A DNA stretch of 64,000 nt from Arthrobacter_H rhombi (GCF_039526245.1 NZ_BAAAIV010000004.1:248001-312000), one strand, 5' to 3'. Counted from the first letter of the stretch, positions 42,433 to 51,426 are shown. Notes: generated by a model not told the origin, from the sequence alone. Numbers and translations: made by a program.

Positions 42433-43209
42433 ATGTCACCCTCCCCGAGCAAGCCCCTGGTCCTCATCACCGGTGCCGGACGGAAGCGTTCCATCGCGGC
42501 CAGCATCGCGACCGGGCTTGCCCAGGATGGTTGGGATCTGGTGCTGAACCATTGGCAGCCCTACGACGAGCGGCTCGATCTCGATCGTGGTGCGGACGAC
42601 CCCGGATCCATTGCCGACGAATGCCGCGCCGTGGGCGCCGACGTCACGGTGGCGCCCGGGGACCTCAGCGACCCAGCAGTTCCCGGCCAACTCCTGGCCA
42701 CCGCCGCCGGCCGCAGGGTCGAGGGCCTGGTGCTCTCCCACTGCGAGTCGGTGGACAGCTCGATCCTCACTACGGATGTGGCGAGCTGGGACCGGCATTT
42801 CGCCGTCAACGCCCGCGCCTCATGGCTGCTCATCAAAGCGTTCGCCGAGCAACTTCCCGAGTCGGCCCCAACCGGGACGGTCAACGGCAGGATCGTCGCG
42901 TTGACCAGCGACCACACGGCGGAGAACCTGCCCTACGGTGCCAGCAAGGGGGCGTTGGACCGGCTGGTGATCGCCGCGGCCATCGAGCTTGCCGGCCGGG
43001 GCGTCCGCTCCAACCTCATCAACCCGGGTCCCATCGACACCGGGTGGATGGACGCTGGGCTCCGCGAGGAGATGTCCCGGGCCACCCCGGCCGGCCGGCT
43101 CGGCCAGCCGCAGGACACCGCGGATCTGGTCCGCTTCCTGTTCTCCGACGCGGGTTCATGGATCAATGGCCAGCTCCTGCACAGCAATGGCGGGCTCCAG
43201 ACGTCCTAG
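42433..43209 (+). CDS. Short-chain dehydrogenase/reductase
   Basis: A 258-residue SDR oxidoreductase. The cofactor motif is ITGAGRKRSIAASIA (the TGxxxxxSI form also seen in enoyl reductases), the catalytic Tyr and Lys are in YGASKGALDR, and the Ser is in ALTSDHT. INPGPIDTGW is the usual segment after the active site. The substrate is unknown; a 3-oxoacyl reductase is possible. The frame opens at a TTG six codons upstream; the ATG at 42433 is the preferred start. Confidence 0.87.
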   Translation: MSPSPSKPLVLITGAGRKRSIAASIATGLAQDGWDLVLNHWQPYDERLDLDRGADDPGSIADECRAVGADVTVAPGDLSDPAVPGQLLATAAGRRVEGLVLSHCESVDSSILTTDVASWDRHFAVNARASWLLIKAFAEQLPESAPTGTVNGRIVALTSDHTAENLPYGASKGALDRLVIAAAIELAGRGVRSNLINPGPIDTGWMDAGLREEMSRATPAGRLGQPQDTADLVRFLFSDAGSWINGQLLHSNGGLQTS

Positions 43210-43267
43210 CCATGCCCTGAAGGCTCGGATAGGCTCCGGGGAGCACACGGCAATCGGGGGAATTCAC

Positions 43268-43558
43268 GTGGTCGCACATGTCTCGCAGGAACCGTCGCAG
43301 GTGACGACGGCCGTCAACAAGTGGGCGGTGGCCTCGGCCGTGCTGGCCGCCGTCTGCCTCGCGGCATTGGTCTTCACCGGCGTTTCCGTTTTCGCGGTTT
43401 TCGCGGTGGGTGCCGGTCACATCGCCCTCGGCCAGTTGCGCGAGCGGGGTGGACGGGGTCACGGCCTGGCCCGGGCCGCGCTGTCGATCGGCTACGCCAT
43501 CGGTGCATGGGCGGTCGTGGTCACTGTCGTCAGTCTGGTCCGACTGGCGCTCGCTTGA
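43268..43558 (+). CDS. Small DUF4190-type membrane protein
   Basis: A 96-residue protein with two hydrophobic helices (about residues 18-50 and 70-95) joined by GHIALGQLRERGGRGHGLAR, the basic loop typical of DUF4190 proteins. It starts at GTG 43268 behind GGGGGAA. The function is unknown. It stands alone between the SDR and peptidase genes. Confidence 0.75.
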   Translation: MVAHVSQEPSQVTTAVNKWAVASAVLAAVCLAALVFTGVSVFAVFAVGAGHIALGQLRERGGRGHGLARAALSIGYAIGAWAVVVTVVSLVRLALA

Positions 43559-43626
43559 CCGCACCCCCAACACGCCGCTGGCGAACACCGCCCGGCACCG
43601 CACGAACATGGCGTTGAATGGTGCCC

Positions 43627-45789
43627 ATGAGCCAAACCCCCACACGTCAGCAGCCGCCCGTCGCCGCCCAGCGCCCCGTGGAGCGAACGCACCACGGCGA
43701 CACCTTCGTCGATGACTACGAGTGGCTCCGCGAAAAGGAGAACCCGGAGGTCATCGCCCACCTCGAGGCGGAGAACTCCTACACCGAGGCCGTGACCGCC
43801 GACCAGCAGGAACTGCGGGAGACGATCTTCGCCGAGATCAAGGAACGCACCGAGGAGACCGACCTCTCCGTTCCCGCCCGCAAGCGCGGCTGGTGGTATT
43901 TCGCCCGCACCGCCGAGGGCCAGCAATATCCCATCCAGTGCCGGGTCGCCGCCAGCGATACGGGCGACCTCGTCGCCGATTGGACGCCACCGGTCATCGA
44001 GCCCGGGAAGCCGTTCGATGGTGAACAGGTCCTGCTGGACGGCAACGTCGAGGCCGAGGGCCAGCCCTTCTACTCGGTCGGCGGCATGGCCGTCACCGAG
44101 GATGGCAACCTGCTCGCGTACGCCGTGGACAATGCCGGCGACGAGCGCTTCACCCTGCGCATCAAGGACCTGCGGACCGGCGAACTACTGCCGGACGTCA
44201 TCGAGAACGTCTTCTACGGATTGGCCTTCTCCCCCGACGGCACCCGCATCTTCTACACGGTCGTCGACGATTCCTGGCGTCCGAACCAGATCAAGTCCCA
44301 CACCCTGGGGCAGGATCCGGCGCAGGACGCCGTCGTCCTCCAGGAGGACGATCCGGGCATGTGGATGGGCTTCGAGCTCTCCCCGGACCGCCGCGAACTG
44401 ATGATCTCCATCGGCAACTCCGAGTTCGCCGAGACCCACACGCTGGATCTCATCGACCCCCTGGCCGCACCCCGGCTCCTTTTGGGCCGCGAGGCACACC
44501 TGCTGCATGGCATGGATCCGGTCACCGTCGACGGCGAGCGCGCCTACCTGCTCACCCACAACCGCGACGCCGTGAACAACATGGTCTCCCTGGTCCGCGC
44601 CGACGAATTCACCAAGCCGCTCGCCGACCAGCACTGGGCCACGGTCCTCCCCCACCGGGACGACGTGAAGATCGAGGGCACCGCGGTCACCTCCACGCAC
44701 GCCGTGGTCTCCGTCCGCCAGGACACCATCGAGCGCATCCAGATCCTGCCGCTGGCGGGCCTGGGCACCGACGCCCAGGCACCTGCCGCCGAACCGGTCT
44801 TCGAGGAGGAGCTCTACACCTGCTCGCTCGCCGGCGCCGAATACGATTCCCCCGTCATCCGGCTGGCCTACACCAGCTTCCTCATCCCCCCGCGCGTCTA
44901 CGACTACACGCTGGCCTCCGGCGAGCTGTCGCTGCGCAAGGAGACCCCGGTCAAGGGAGGGTACGACGCCGGTGCCTACCTGGCCGAGCGCGAGTGGGCC
45001 ACCGCTGCCGACGGCACCCGCGTCCCGCTCTCGGTGATCCGCCGCCGCGGCGTCGAACGCGATGGTTCCAACCCGGCACTCGTCTACGGGTACGGCAGCT
45101 ACGAGATGAGCATGGACCCCGGCTTCTCGATCCCGCGCTTGTCGCTGCTGGACCGCGGCGTCGTCTTCGTCATCGCGCATGTGCGCGGCGGCGGGGAGCT
45201 CGGACGCCACTGGTACGACGACGGCAAGAAGCTGGCCAAGAAGAATTCCTTCAGTGATTTCGTCTCGGCTACGGAACACGTCGTCACCACCGGGTGGGCC
45301 GATCCGCAGCGCGTGGTTGCCATGGGCGGATCAGCAGGCGGCCTGCTCATGGGCGCCGTCGCCAACCTGGCCCCGCAGCTCTACACGGCGATCATCGCCC
45401 AGGTGCCGTTCGTCGACGCGCTGACCAGCATCCTGGACCCGGATCTGCCGCTGTCGGCCCTGGAATGGGAGGAATGGGGCAACCCGATCACCGACGCCGA
45501 CGTCTACGAATACATGAAGTCCTACACCCCGTACGAGAACATCGCTGCGGTTCCGTACCCGCGGATTGCCGCGGTCACGAGCCTGAACGACACCCGCGTG
45601 CTCTACGTCGAACCGGCCAAATGGGTCCAACGGCTGCGCCAGGTCAGCACAGGAACCGAACCGATCCTGCTGAAGATCGAGATGGATGGCGGACACGGCG
45701 GGGCCTCGGGCCGCTACGAGGCGTGGAAGGACCGCGCCTGGGACTACGCCTTCGCGCTGGACGCCCTTGGAGCCACCGAACGGGTGTAG
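43627..45789 (+). CDS. Prolyl-oligopeptidase-family serine peptidase (oligopeptidase B type)
   Basis: A 720-residue S9 peptidase. The N-terminal part is a seven-bladed propeller beginning PVERTHHGDTFVDDYEWL; the C-terminal hydrolase has the nucleophile in AMGGSAGGLLMGAV, the Asp in TSLNDTRVLYVEPA and the His in DGGHGGASGRYE. The order and spacing fit oligopeptidase B (cleaves after Arg/Lys). There is no signal peptide, so it degrades peptides in the cytosol. A second in-frame ATG lies at 43618; 43627 is close and equally possible. Confidence 0.9.
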   Translation: MSQTPTRQQPPVAAQRPVERTHHGDTFVDDYEWLREKENPEVIAHLEAENSYTEAVTADQQELRETIFAEIKERTEETDLSVPARKRGWWYFARTAEGQQYPIQCRVAASDTGDLVADWTPPVIEPGKPFDGEQVLLDGNVEAEGQPFYSVGGMAVTEDGNLLAYAVDNAGDERFTLRIKDLRTGELLPDVIENVFYGLAFSPDGTRIFYTVVDDSWRPNQIKSHTLGQDPAQDAVVLQEDDPGMWMGFELSPDRRELMISIGNSEFAETHTLDLIDPLAAPRLLLGREAHLLHGMDPVTVDGERAYLLTHNRDAVNNMVSLVRADEFTKPLADQHWATVLPHRDDVKIEGTAVTSTHAVVSVRQDTIERIQILPLAGLGTDAQAPAAEPVFEEELYTCSLAGAEYDSPVIRLAYTSFLIPPRVYDYTLASGELSLRKETPVKGGYDAGAYLAEREWATAADGTRVPLSVIRRRGVERDGSNPALVYGYGSYEMSMDPGFSIPRLSLLDRGVVFVIAHVRGGGELGRHWYDDGKKLAKKNSFSDFVSATEHVVTTGWADPQRVVAMGGSAGGLLMGAVANLAPQLYTAIIAQVPFVDALTSILDPDLPLSALEWEEWGNPITDADVYEYMKSYTPYENIAAVPYPRIAAVTSLNDTRVLYVEPAKWVQRLRQVSTGTEPILLKIEMDGGHGGASGRYEAWKDRAWDYAFALDALGATERV

Positions 45790-45803
45790 GCGTCCCCTCC
45801 CGG

Positions 45804-45836
45804 GAAGCCGGCGGGGCGTGGGGCCCCGCCGGCTTC
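45804..45836. terminator. Terminator after the peptidase gene
   Basis: Bases 45804-45817 pair with 45823-45836 (14 bp, GC-rich) around a 5-base loop, 14 bases after the peptidase stop codon. The adenosine/adenine deaminase gene starts about 45 bases further on. Confidence 0.7.
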
Positions 45837-45881
45837 TGGCATCATGGGAGGACTTTTTCCCGTCTGAAAGGCCGATCCCCC

Positions 45882-46922
45882 ATGCCTGGTTCACCTGTCC
45901 CGTCGCCCTCGTCCTCCCGGCTGCCGGTGGCGGAGCTGCACCTGCACATCGAGGGGACGCTGGAACCGGAGTTGATCTTCGAACTGGCGGAGCGCAACGG
46001 CATCGACCTGCCCTACCGCGACGTGGAGGACCTGGGGGCCCGGTACGAGTTCACCGACCTACAGTCCTTCCTGGACCTGTACTACGCCAACATGGCAGTG
46101 CTGGTCACCGAGGACGACTTCGCCGCGATGACGACCGCCTACCTGCGTCGCGCTGCAGTTGCGGGCGTCCGCCACGCGGAGATCTTCATCGACCCGCAGG
46201 CACATCTGGCCCGCGGGGTGGACCTGTCCACCAGCATTGGGGGTGTGGCCCGAGCGTTGGCGACCAGCCTCGACGATTTCGGCATCTCCACCTCCTTGAT
46301 CGCCGCGTTCCTGCGGGACCAGCCCGCGGACGAGGCGCTGTCCGTACTCGAGGATCTCATCGACATGCGGGCGCCCATCATCGGCATCGGCCTCGATTCG
46401 GCCGAGGTCGGCTACCCGCCGGCGAAGTTCGCCGCAGTCTTCGACCGTGCCCGTGCAGCCGGACTGGAGTGCGTGGCACACGCGGGCGAAGAGGGCCCAC
46501 CCAGCTACATCCGCGAGGCCCTGGACGTTCTCCAGGTCGCCCGCATCGACCACGGCATCCGGGCCATGGAAGATCCCGAGCTGGTCCGACGCCTCGTCGA
46601 CGAACAGATCCCGATGACCGTCTGCCCGCTCTCCAACGTCCGCTTGCGGGCCGTTGACGTCCTTGCCGCCCACCCCCTGCCCCGGATGCTCGAGGCCGGG
46701 CTGAACGTCTCGATCCACTCGGATGACCCGTCGTATTTCGGTGGTTACCTGGATGACAACCTGGATCGTGTGACGTCGACCTTCGACCTGGATTCCCCCA
46801 CGCTGTCTCGGCTGGCGTCCAACTCCGTCCGTTCGGCTTTCCTCCCGGAACCACGAAAGGCCGAGCTGCTGGCCGAGGTCGAGGCGTGGTTCAAGGAGCG
46901 GCTCGCAGCAACCGCACCATAG
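45882..46922 (+). CDS. Adenosine/adenine deaminase family protein
   Basis: A 346-residue zinc hydrolase that deaminates a purine. Zinc ligands are in ELHLHIEGTLEPELIFELA (HxH), VAHAGEEGPPSY (His and catalytic Glu) and SIHSDDPSYFGGYL (Asp). The HSDDPxYFGGY end and GTLEPEL start are features of the adenine-deaminase branch rather than classical adenosine deaminase, where TDDP follows. So adenine is a real alternative substrate. The ATG at 45882 is preceded by a weak ribosome site; the upstream in-frame ORF belongs to another frame of the peptidase gene. Confidence 0.85.
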   Translation: MPGSPVPSPSSSRLPVAELHLHIEGTLEPELIFELAERNGIDLPYRDVEDLGARYEFTDLQSFLDLYYANMAVLVTEDDFAAMTTAYLRRAAVAGVRHAEIFIDPQAHLARGVDLSTSIGGVARALATSLDDFGISTSLIAAFLRDQPADEALSVLEDLIDMRAPIIGIGLDSAEVGYPPAKFAAVFDRARAAGLECVAHAGEEGPPSYIREALDVLQVARIDHGIRAMEDPELVRRLVDEQIPMTVCPLSNVRLRAVDVLAAHPLPRMLEAGLNVSIHSDDPSYFGGYLDDNLDRVTSTFDLDSPTLSRLASNSVRSAFLPEPRKAELLAEVEAWFKERLAATAP

Positions 46923-46976
46923 TCAATGGACCTCCGCCGGGTCCCACCAGCCCCCTGGTGGATTCCCAGCATCACC

Positions 46977-47010
46977 TGTAGAATAGTGCATGTAGATGCA
47001 GAATTCTGCA
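46977..47010 (+). promoter_or_regulatory. Tandem palindrome before the MNT/HEPN pair
   Basis: TGCAGAATTCTGCA (46997-47010) is a perfect 14-bp palindrome. A second copy with three mismatches, TGTAGAATAGTGCA, occurs 20 bases upstream (46977-46990), and contains TAGAAT, a possible -10 box. The start codon of the HTH-MNT gene is 13 bases after the perfect copy. This fits autoregulation. Confidence 0.65.
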
Positions 47011-47022
47011 CCTGGAGGATTC

Positions 47023-47643
47023 ATGAGACTGCAGAACCCGATCGCCGCGTTGACACCCACCGTCGACGCCGCGGTACTCCATGTCCTGGCGCGCGCCGAC
47101 TCCGGTTTCACTGCGCCAGCCGTCCACCGGCTCAGCCCCGACAAGAATTCGGAAAGCGGCGTACGCAATGCCTTGACCCGGCTCGTGAAACAGGGAATTG
47201 CCCTGGAAGAGATCGTCGGTCAAACGCGCTCCTACCGTCTCAATCGGCAGCACCTCCTCGCTGCGGCCATCATGGAAATGGCGCACGCCAAAGACCTCCT
47301 TCTCGGACACCTACGAGACGAGATCCGCGCCTGGCCGCTGGAGCCGCTGGATGTCCGCTTGTTCGGCTCAGCCGCCCGGAATGAGATGCGCGACGATAGC
47401 GACGTCGACCTCCTCTTCATCTTCCCGGACGGCTACGACGAGGATCTGGCGACGTCGCACCTCTCCGACCTCTCATTGAAAGTCGCTTCCTGGACCGGCA
47501 ACGACACACGGCCGCTGGTATATCGGGAATCGGAGGTGGAGGCGGATCGGCTCTTCTTGAACGTCATCGCCGATGGCATCCCCGTACTTCCCGCCTGCCG
47601 CTGGCTCGAGGCCAGGCTCGACATCCGCACGGTTCCCCAATGA
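47023..47643 (+). CDS. Winged-HTH/MNT nucleotidyltransferase (putative antitoxin)
   Basis: A 206-residue protein with two parts. Residues about 8-75 are a winged helix (LTPTVDAAVLHVLARADSGF, then ESGVRNALTRLVKQGIALEE); residues about 105-150 are a minimal nucleotidyltransferase, with LFGSAARNEMRDDSDVDLLF giving the GS and two metal-binding Asp residues. The catalytic residues are intact, so it may add nucleotides to its partner. The ATG follows GGAGGA and its last codon overlaps the HEPN gene as ATGA. The HTH and the upstream palindrome point to autoregulation. It is a candidate antitoxin; this role is inferred from the family. Confidence 0.8.
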   Translation: MRLQNPIAALTPTVDAAVLHVLARADSGFTAPAVHRLSPDKNSESGVRNALTRLVKQGIALEEIVGQTRSYRLNRQHLLAAAIMEMAHAKDLLLGHLRDEIRAWPLEPLDVRLFGSAARNEMRDDSDVDLLFIFPDGYDEDLATSHLSDLSLKVASWTGNDTRPLVYRESEVEADRLFLNVIADGIPVLPACRWLEARLDIRTVPQ

Positions 47644-48020
47644 ATCCCGCAGCGAATGACCAGATCAAACAAGGGCGACTGGACAAGGCGCTTCAGTTCC
47701 AGTCGGCAGCCCATGTTGTTCTTGACCTCGCCGATGAGCATCAGGACGTGGCCGACGCTGTCGTCACCCTGGCAGTCCACGCTGGAATCGCCGCGTCCGA
47801 CGCCCTCTGCATCGCTGCCCTCGGACAATTCCACCAGGGCAAGGGCCACGGCGAAGCAGTCAAACTCCTCAAGAAGGTCGATACGCACGCAGCCCAGCAA
47901 CTTGACCTCCTTCTTGGCCTCAAAACCCGCGCCGGCTACGGCTACACACCGATCGCCCGGGAACAGCTGAAAAGGGCCGTCCGGGCCATGGACTCCCTCG
48001 TCCTCACCGCTCGCACCTGA
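47640..48020 (+). CDS. HEPN-domain protein (putative toxin)
   Basis: A 126-residue helical protein that starts within the stop codon of the HTH-MNT gene. The pattern RLDKALQFQSAAHVVLDLAD then VHAGIAASDALCIAALG and LKTRAGYGYTPIAREQLKRA is that of HEPN domains which act with MNT proteins. The Rx4-6H ribonuclease motif is not present in its usual form (RAGYGYTP has no His), so it may be a degenerate or nucleotidylation-only form. Toxicity is unproven. Confidence 0.72.
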   Translation: MNPAANDQIKQGRLDKALQFQSAAHVVLDLADEHQDVADAVVTLAVHAGIAASDALCIAALGQFHQGKGHGEAVKLLKKVDTHAAQQLDLLLGLKTRAGYGYTPIAREQLKRAVRAMDSLVLTART

Positions 48021-48086
48021 TCGACCGGACCCGTCGCGACGGCTTCCGTCGTTGACGTCACAGTGCCGCCCAGGAGCTGCCACGGC

Positions 48087-48133
48087 TTGACTTGAGTCAC
48101 ATTTCAGGATTACCTAATGAACGTTCAGTAATT
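48087..48133 (+). promoter_or_regulatory. paaI promoter with PaaR-like operator
   Basis: TTGACT (48087-48092), 17 bp and TTACCT (48110-48115) form the promoter. Directly after it AATGAACGTTCAGTAATT (48116-48133) holds the palindrome TGAACGTTCA, a shorter relative of the sites upstream of paaA and paaZ. It sits where transcription should start. Confidence 0.65.
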
Positions 48134-48151
48134 CGTGGATGGAGTCCCAGC

Positions 48152-48604
48152 ATGACCGAAACCGACCTCGACTCGGCCAACGCGGGCGCTGCTCCGCGCC
48201 ACGCCGTCCTGGCCCATGACAAGACTGCAGAATGGCTGGGCATCCGGGTCCACCACGTCGCCGACGGCGAGGCCACGATCAGCATGACGCTGCGTCCCGA
48301 GATGCTCAACGGCTTCGGGATCGGGCACGGTGGCATGATCTTCGCCCTCGGGGATACGGCGTTCGCCATGGCGTGCAATCCGCCCGAAGGATCCAACGAG
48401 ACGATCACCGTCGCCTCCGGCGTCGACATCAACTTCATCCGGCCGGGCATCCCGGGCCGGATCATCACCGCGGAGGCCACCCGCCGCCAGCAGTCGGGCC
48501 GCAGCGGCATCTACGACATCCAGATCCGCCAGACCACCCCGGAGGGCGGCGAGGAGATCGTCGCCGAGTTCCGCGGTCGTTCGCGCACCATCCCCCAGCG
48601 CTAG
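48152..48604 (+). CDS. paaI: Phenylacetic-acid-pathway thioesterase
   Basis: A 150-residue hotdog-fold thioesterase. The active-site loop is NGFGIGHGGMIFALGDTAFA, typical of PaaI, with the catalytic Asp in GDTAF. It hydrolyses ring-hydroxylated or stalled phenylacetyl-CoA products, releasing CoA. The ATG at 48152 follows GGAG; an in-frame start at 48092 lies in the promoter. It is followed 74 bases later by paaK, then the TetR gene, as in other actinobacteria. Confidence 0.9.
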   Translation: MTETDLDSANAGAAPRHAVLAHDKTAEWLGIRVHHVADGEATISMTLRPEMLNGFGIGHGGMIFALGDTAFAMACNPPEGSNETITVASGVDINFIRPGIPGRIITAEATRRQQSGRSGIYDIQIRQTTPEGGEEIVAEFRGRSRTIPQR

Positions 48605-48678
48605 GCGCCGGACGCCGGGAGCCAGCTACCGGCGTCGTACCGTTCCACCCCACACCTGCAATCACCAAAGGGCCAGCA

Positions 48679-49998
48679 ATGACGCAGACAGCCGCCGAAA
48701 CCGAACTTCCCAACCCGCTCGATCCCGAAGAGACGATGAGCCGCGATCAGATCGAATCGCTGCAGCTCACCCGTCTGCAGGAGACCGTCGCCTACGCCTA
48801 CGACCGCGTTCCGCTGTACAAGGAGAAGTACGACGCCGCCGGCGTGCACCCGAGTGACCTGAAGGAACTCGCCGATCTGGCGAAGTTCCCGTTCACCGAG
48901 AAGGAGGACCTGCGCAAGACCTACCCGTTCGGCATGTTCGCCGTTCCGCAGCAGCAGGTCGCCCGCATCCACGCCTCCTCCGGGACCACGGGACGCGCGA
49001 CGGTGGTGGGCTACACCCAGTCCGATCTGGACGACTGGGCCAAGCTCGGCGCCCGCTGCCTGCGCCTGTCCGGCGTGAAGCCGGGCTGGAAGGTCCACAA
49101 CGCCTACGGCTACGGGCTGTTCACCGGCGGCCTCGGCGCGCATGCAGCCGCCGAACGCCTGGGCACCACCGTCATCCCGATGTCCGGCGGGCAGACCGAA
49201 AAGCAGATCACCATGATCCAGGACTTCGCCCCCGACGCGATCCTGTGCACGCCGACGTACCTGTTGACCATCGGCGACGCCATGCAACGCCAGGGCATCG
49301 ACCCGCGCTCGACCTCGTTGAAGGTCGCAGTGCTCGGCGCCGAACCGTGGACCGAGGAGATGCGCCACGAGCTCGAGGTCATGTTCGACATCGACGCGTG
49401 CGATATCTACGGACTCTCCGAGGTCATGGGCCCCGGAGTTGCCGGGGAATCCAACCAGACCAAGGACGGCAGCCACATCTGGGAGGACCACTTCCGCCCG
49501 GAGATCATCGACGCGTTCGACCCCTCGAAGGCCCTCGGCGACGGGGAGCCCGGGGAACTGGTGTTCACTTCGCTGACCAAGCAGGCGCTGCCGATCATCC
49601 GCTACCGCACCCACGACCTCACCCGCCTGCTGCCGGGCACCGCACGCCCCGGGCACCGCCGCATGGGCCGCATCACCGGCCGCAGCGACGACATGATCAT
49701 CCTGCGCGGCGTGAACCTCTTCCCCAGCCAGATCGAGGAGCTCGCGCTGAAGGTGGCCGGGCTGTCCCCGCACTTCCAGCTGGAGATCACCCGGCCGGGA
49801 CGCATGGACGAGCTGGCGGTGAAGATCGAGCGCCGTGCCGACTGCACCTCGGACCGCGCCATCGCCGCCGCCGCCGAGTTGCAGAAGGCCATCAAGATCA
49901 ACGTGGGCTCCAGCTGCCGGATCGACGTGGTCGACCCGGAGTCGCTGCCCCGCTCGGTCGGCAAGCTGCGGCGCATCTACGACCTGCGCGACAAGTAG
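48679..49998 (+). CDS. paaK: Phenylacetate-CoA ligase
   Basis: A 439-residue ANL-superfamily enzyme that activates phenylacetate with ATP and CoA. The AMP-binding loop is IHASSGTTGRATVVGYTQ, the family motif YGLSEVMGPGVA follows, and the lysine-containing C-terminal region is PRSVGKLRRIYDLRDK. The N-terminal ETMSRDQIESLQLTRLQ is characteristic of PaaK. The ATG at 48679 is preceded by AAAGGG. It lies between paaI and the PaaR-type gene and provides the inducer precursor phenylacetyl-CoA. Confidence 0.94.
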   Translation: MTQTAAETELPNPLDPEETMSRDQIESLQLTRLQETVAYAYDRVPLYKEKYDAAGVHPSDLKELADLAKFPFTEKEDLRKTYPFGMFAVPQQQVARIHASSGTTGRATVVGYTQSDLDDWAKLGARCLRLSGVKPGWKVHNAYGYGLFTGGLGAHAAAERLGTTVIPMSGGQTEKQITMIQDFAPDAILCTPTYLLTIGDAMQRQGIDPRSTSLKVAVLGAEPWTEEMRHELEVMFDIDACDIYGLSEVMGPGVAGESNQTKDGSHIWEDHFRPEIIDAFDPSKALGDGEPGELVFTSLTKQALPIIRYRTHDLTRLLPGTARPGHRRMGRITGRSDDMIILRGVNLFPSQIEELALKVAGLSPHFQLEITRPGRMDELAVKIERRADCTSDRAIAAAAELQKAIKINVGSSCRIDVVDPESLPRSVGKLRRIYDLRDK

Positions 49999-50007
49999 GA
50001 TCGGGGG

Positions 50008-50616
50008 ATGCCCACCATCGCCAGCAAGCCCTCCGGGGCCAAACGCGGCCGCCCCGGCCACGACCAGGATTCCGTCCTCTCCATTGCCGTGCAGGTCTTC
50101 AACAAGCACGGTTACGACGCGACGTCCATGGGCACGCTGGCCGACAACCTGGGCATCAGCAAATCCGCGATCTACCACCACGTCCCCTCCAAGGGCGACC
50201 TGCTGGACAAGGCACTGGATGAGGCACTGGTCCCGCTGGAGGCCCTGGGCGATGACCCCCGGGCCAGCACCGGCACGGCGGCCGAACGGCTCGAATTCGT
50301 GCTGCGCTCCACGATCCGGGTCCTGGTCGAACGCCAGCCGTACGTGACCCTGCTGCTGCGCCTGCGCGGGAACACGGAGATCGAACGCCACGCGCTGGAA
50401 CGCCGTCGCGCGGTGGACCGGCGCCTGGCCGACCTGGTGGTCGGCGCCCAGCAGGAGGGGTCGCTGCGCGCCGACATCGACCCGCGGACCACCACACGCC
50501 TGATGTTCGGCACCATCAATTCGCTGGTGGAGTGGTACCGCCCGGACGGCCCGTCCACCCCGCAGCAGGTGGAGGACAACGCGATCGCCATGATGCTGGA
50601 CGGGCTGCGCGCCTGA
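50008..50616 (+). CDS. paaR: TetR-family regulator (PaaR type)
   Basis: A 202-residue TetR repressor starting 9 bases after paaK. The helix-turn-helix is seen in TSMGTLADNLGISKSAIYHH, and RGRPGHDQ precedes it. TetR-type PaaR proteins beside paaK in actinobacteria bind phenylacetyl-CoA. Three operator-like sites with shared sequence (before paaA, paaI and paaZ) are its likely targets. The identification rests on position and the operators, not on a specific motif. Confidence 0.8.
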   Translation: MPTIASKPSGAKRGRPGHDQDSVLSIAVQVFNKHGYDATSMGTLADNLGISKSAIYHHVPSKGDLLDKALDEALVPLEALGDDPRASTGTAAERLEFVLRSTIRVLVERQPYVTLLLRLRGNTEIERHALERRRAVDRRLADLVVGAQQEGSLRADIDPRTTTRLMFGTINSLVEWYRPDGPSTPQQVEDNAIAMMLDGLRA

Positions 50617-50733
50617 TCCCACTGCCCCGGGGCGGATTCGGGTACGACGACGGCCCGGCGGTACCATCGATGAGTTCCCCGTGTGTGGCCCGTGGCCCTC
50701 GCATGCACCCATCCGTCCGATAGGCAGCCTTTC

Positions 50734-51426
50734 GTGGACCAGCTCTTCCAGTCCCTGTTCAACCAGCCCCTGGGCACCGACACCGCAACCATCGTGGCGC
50801 TCGATTCCCTGGGTGTGCTCCTGACCGGGATCGCCCTGTTGCTGCTGGCCCGCCGCAACGACCTGGGCTGGTGGATCCAGATCCTGGCCGTCTTCGCCGG
50901 CCCGCTGATCATCGCCCTACAGTTCGGATTCGACGGCCTGTTCAAGGCGGTTCCCTACCTGCTGGTCCCGATCTACGGGCTGTGGCGCTTCAGCAAATAC
51001 CGGCTGCGCGGCAAATTCGGCCGGGCAGTGGACGTCAAGCCCTTCACCTCGTCCGCGCTGGTGTGGGGATTCGTCATCACCGTGCTCATCGCCTTCGCCT
51101 CCGCCCTGCCGACGATCTTCAGCGGGTTGGACCTGGGAAGCATCCCCGCCAGCTTCTGGCTCTCACTCGGCTTCTCGGCACTGGTCCCGGCGGGCCTGGT
51201 CGGCGTGGCCAACGGCCTGCGCTGGGCCTGGCTGGTCATCGCCGCCTCGGCAGTGGCCCAGGTCATCGTCTACTTCGGCAACCAGCCGGCGTTCGCCACG
51301 CTGGCGGTGCTGGTCCTGCAATTCGGCACATCCCTCTTCGGCTGGTGGTCGTGGCGCCAGCTCCCGACCGAGGCCACCCAGGAGGACTCGGCGGAGTACC
51401 CGCCGAGCCCCTACCAGGAGGCGTAG
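50734..51426 (+). CDS. pnuC: PnuC-type nicotinamide/vitamin transporter
   Basis: A 230-residue membrane protein with seven or so helices and the PnuC pattern: LARRNDLGWWIQILAVFAGP, then YLLVPIYGLWRFSKY and FGTSLFGWWSWRQ near the end. Members facilitate uptake of nicotinamide riboside or related vitamins. The GTG start at 50734 fits the family N-terminus; the upstream in-frame ATG at 50683 would add a polar tail. I see no clear riboswitch in the 117 bases upstream. Confidence 0.88.
   Translation: MDQLFQSLFNQPLGTDTATIVALDSLGVLLTGIALLLLARRNDLGWWIQILAVFAGPLIIALQFGFDGLFKAVPYLLVPIYGLWRFSKYRLRGKFGRAVDVKPFTSSALVWGFVITVLIAFASALPTIFSGLDLGSIPASFWLSLGFSALVPAGLVGVANGLRWAWLVIAASAVAQVIVYFGNQPAFATLAVLVLQFGTSLFGWWSWRQLPTEATQEDSAEYPPSPYQEA

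Noticed and set aside
45294..45881. Upstream extension of the deaminase gene
   Set aside because: It lies over the peptidase gene in another frame and crosses the terminator; the HLHIEGTLEPEL motif begins shortly after 45882.
50617..50733. A riboswitch before pnuC
   Set aside because: Vitamin transporters may have one, but I see no conserved core or clear terminator hairpin in these 117 bases.
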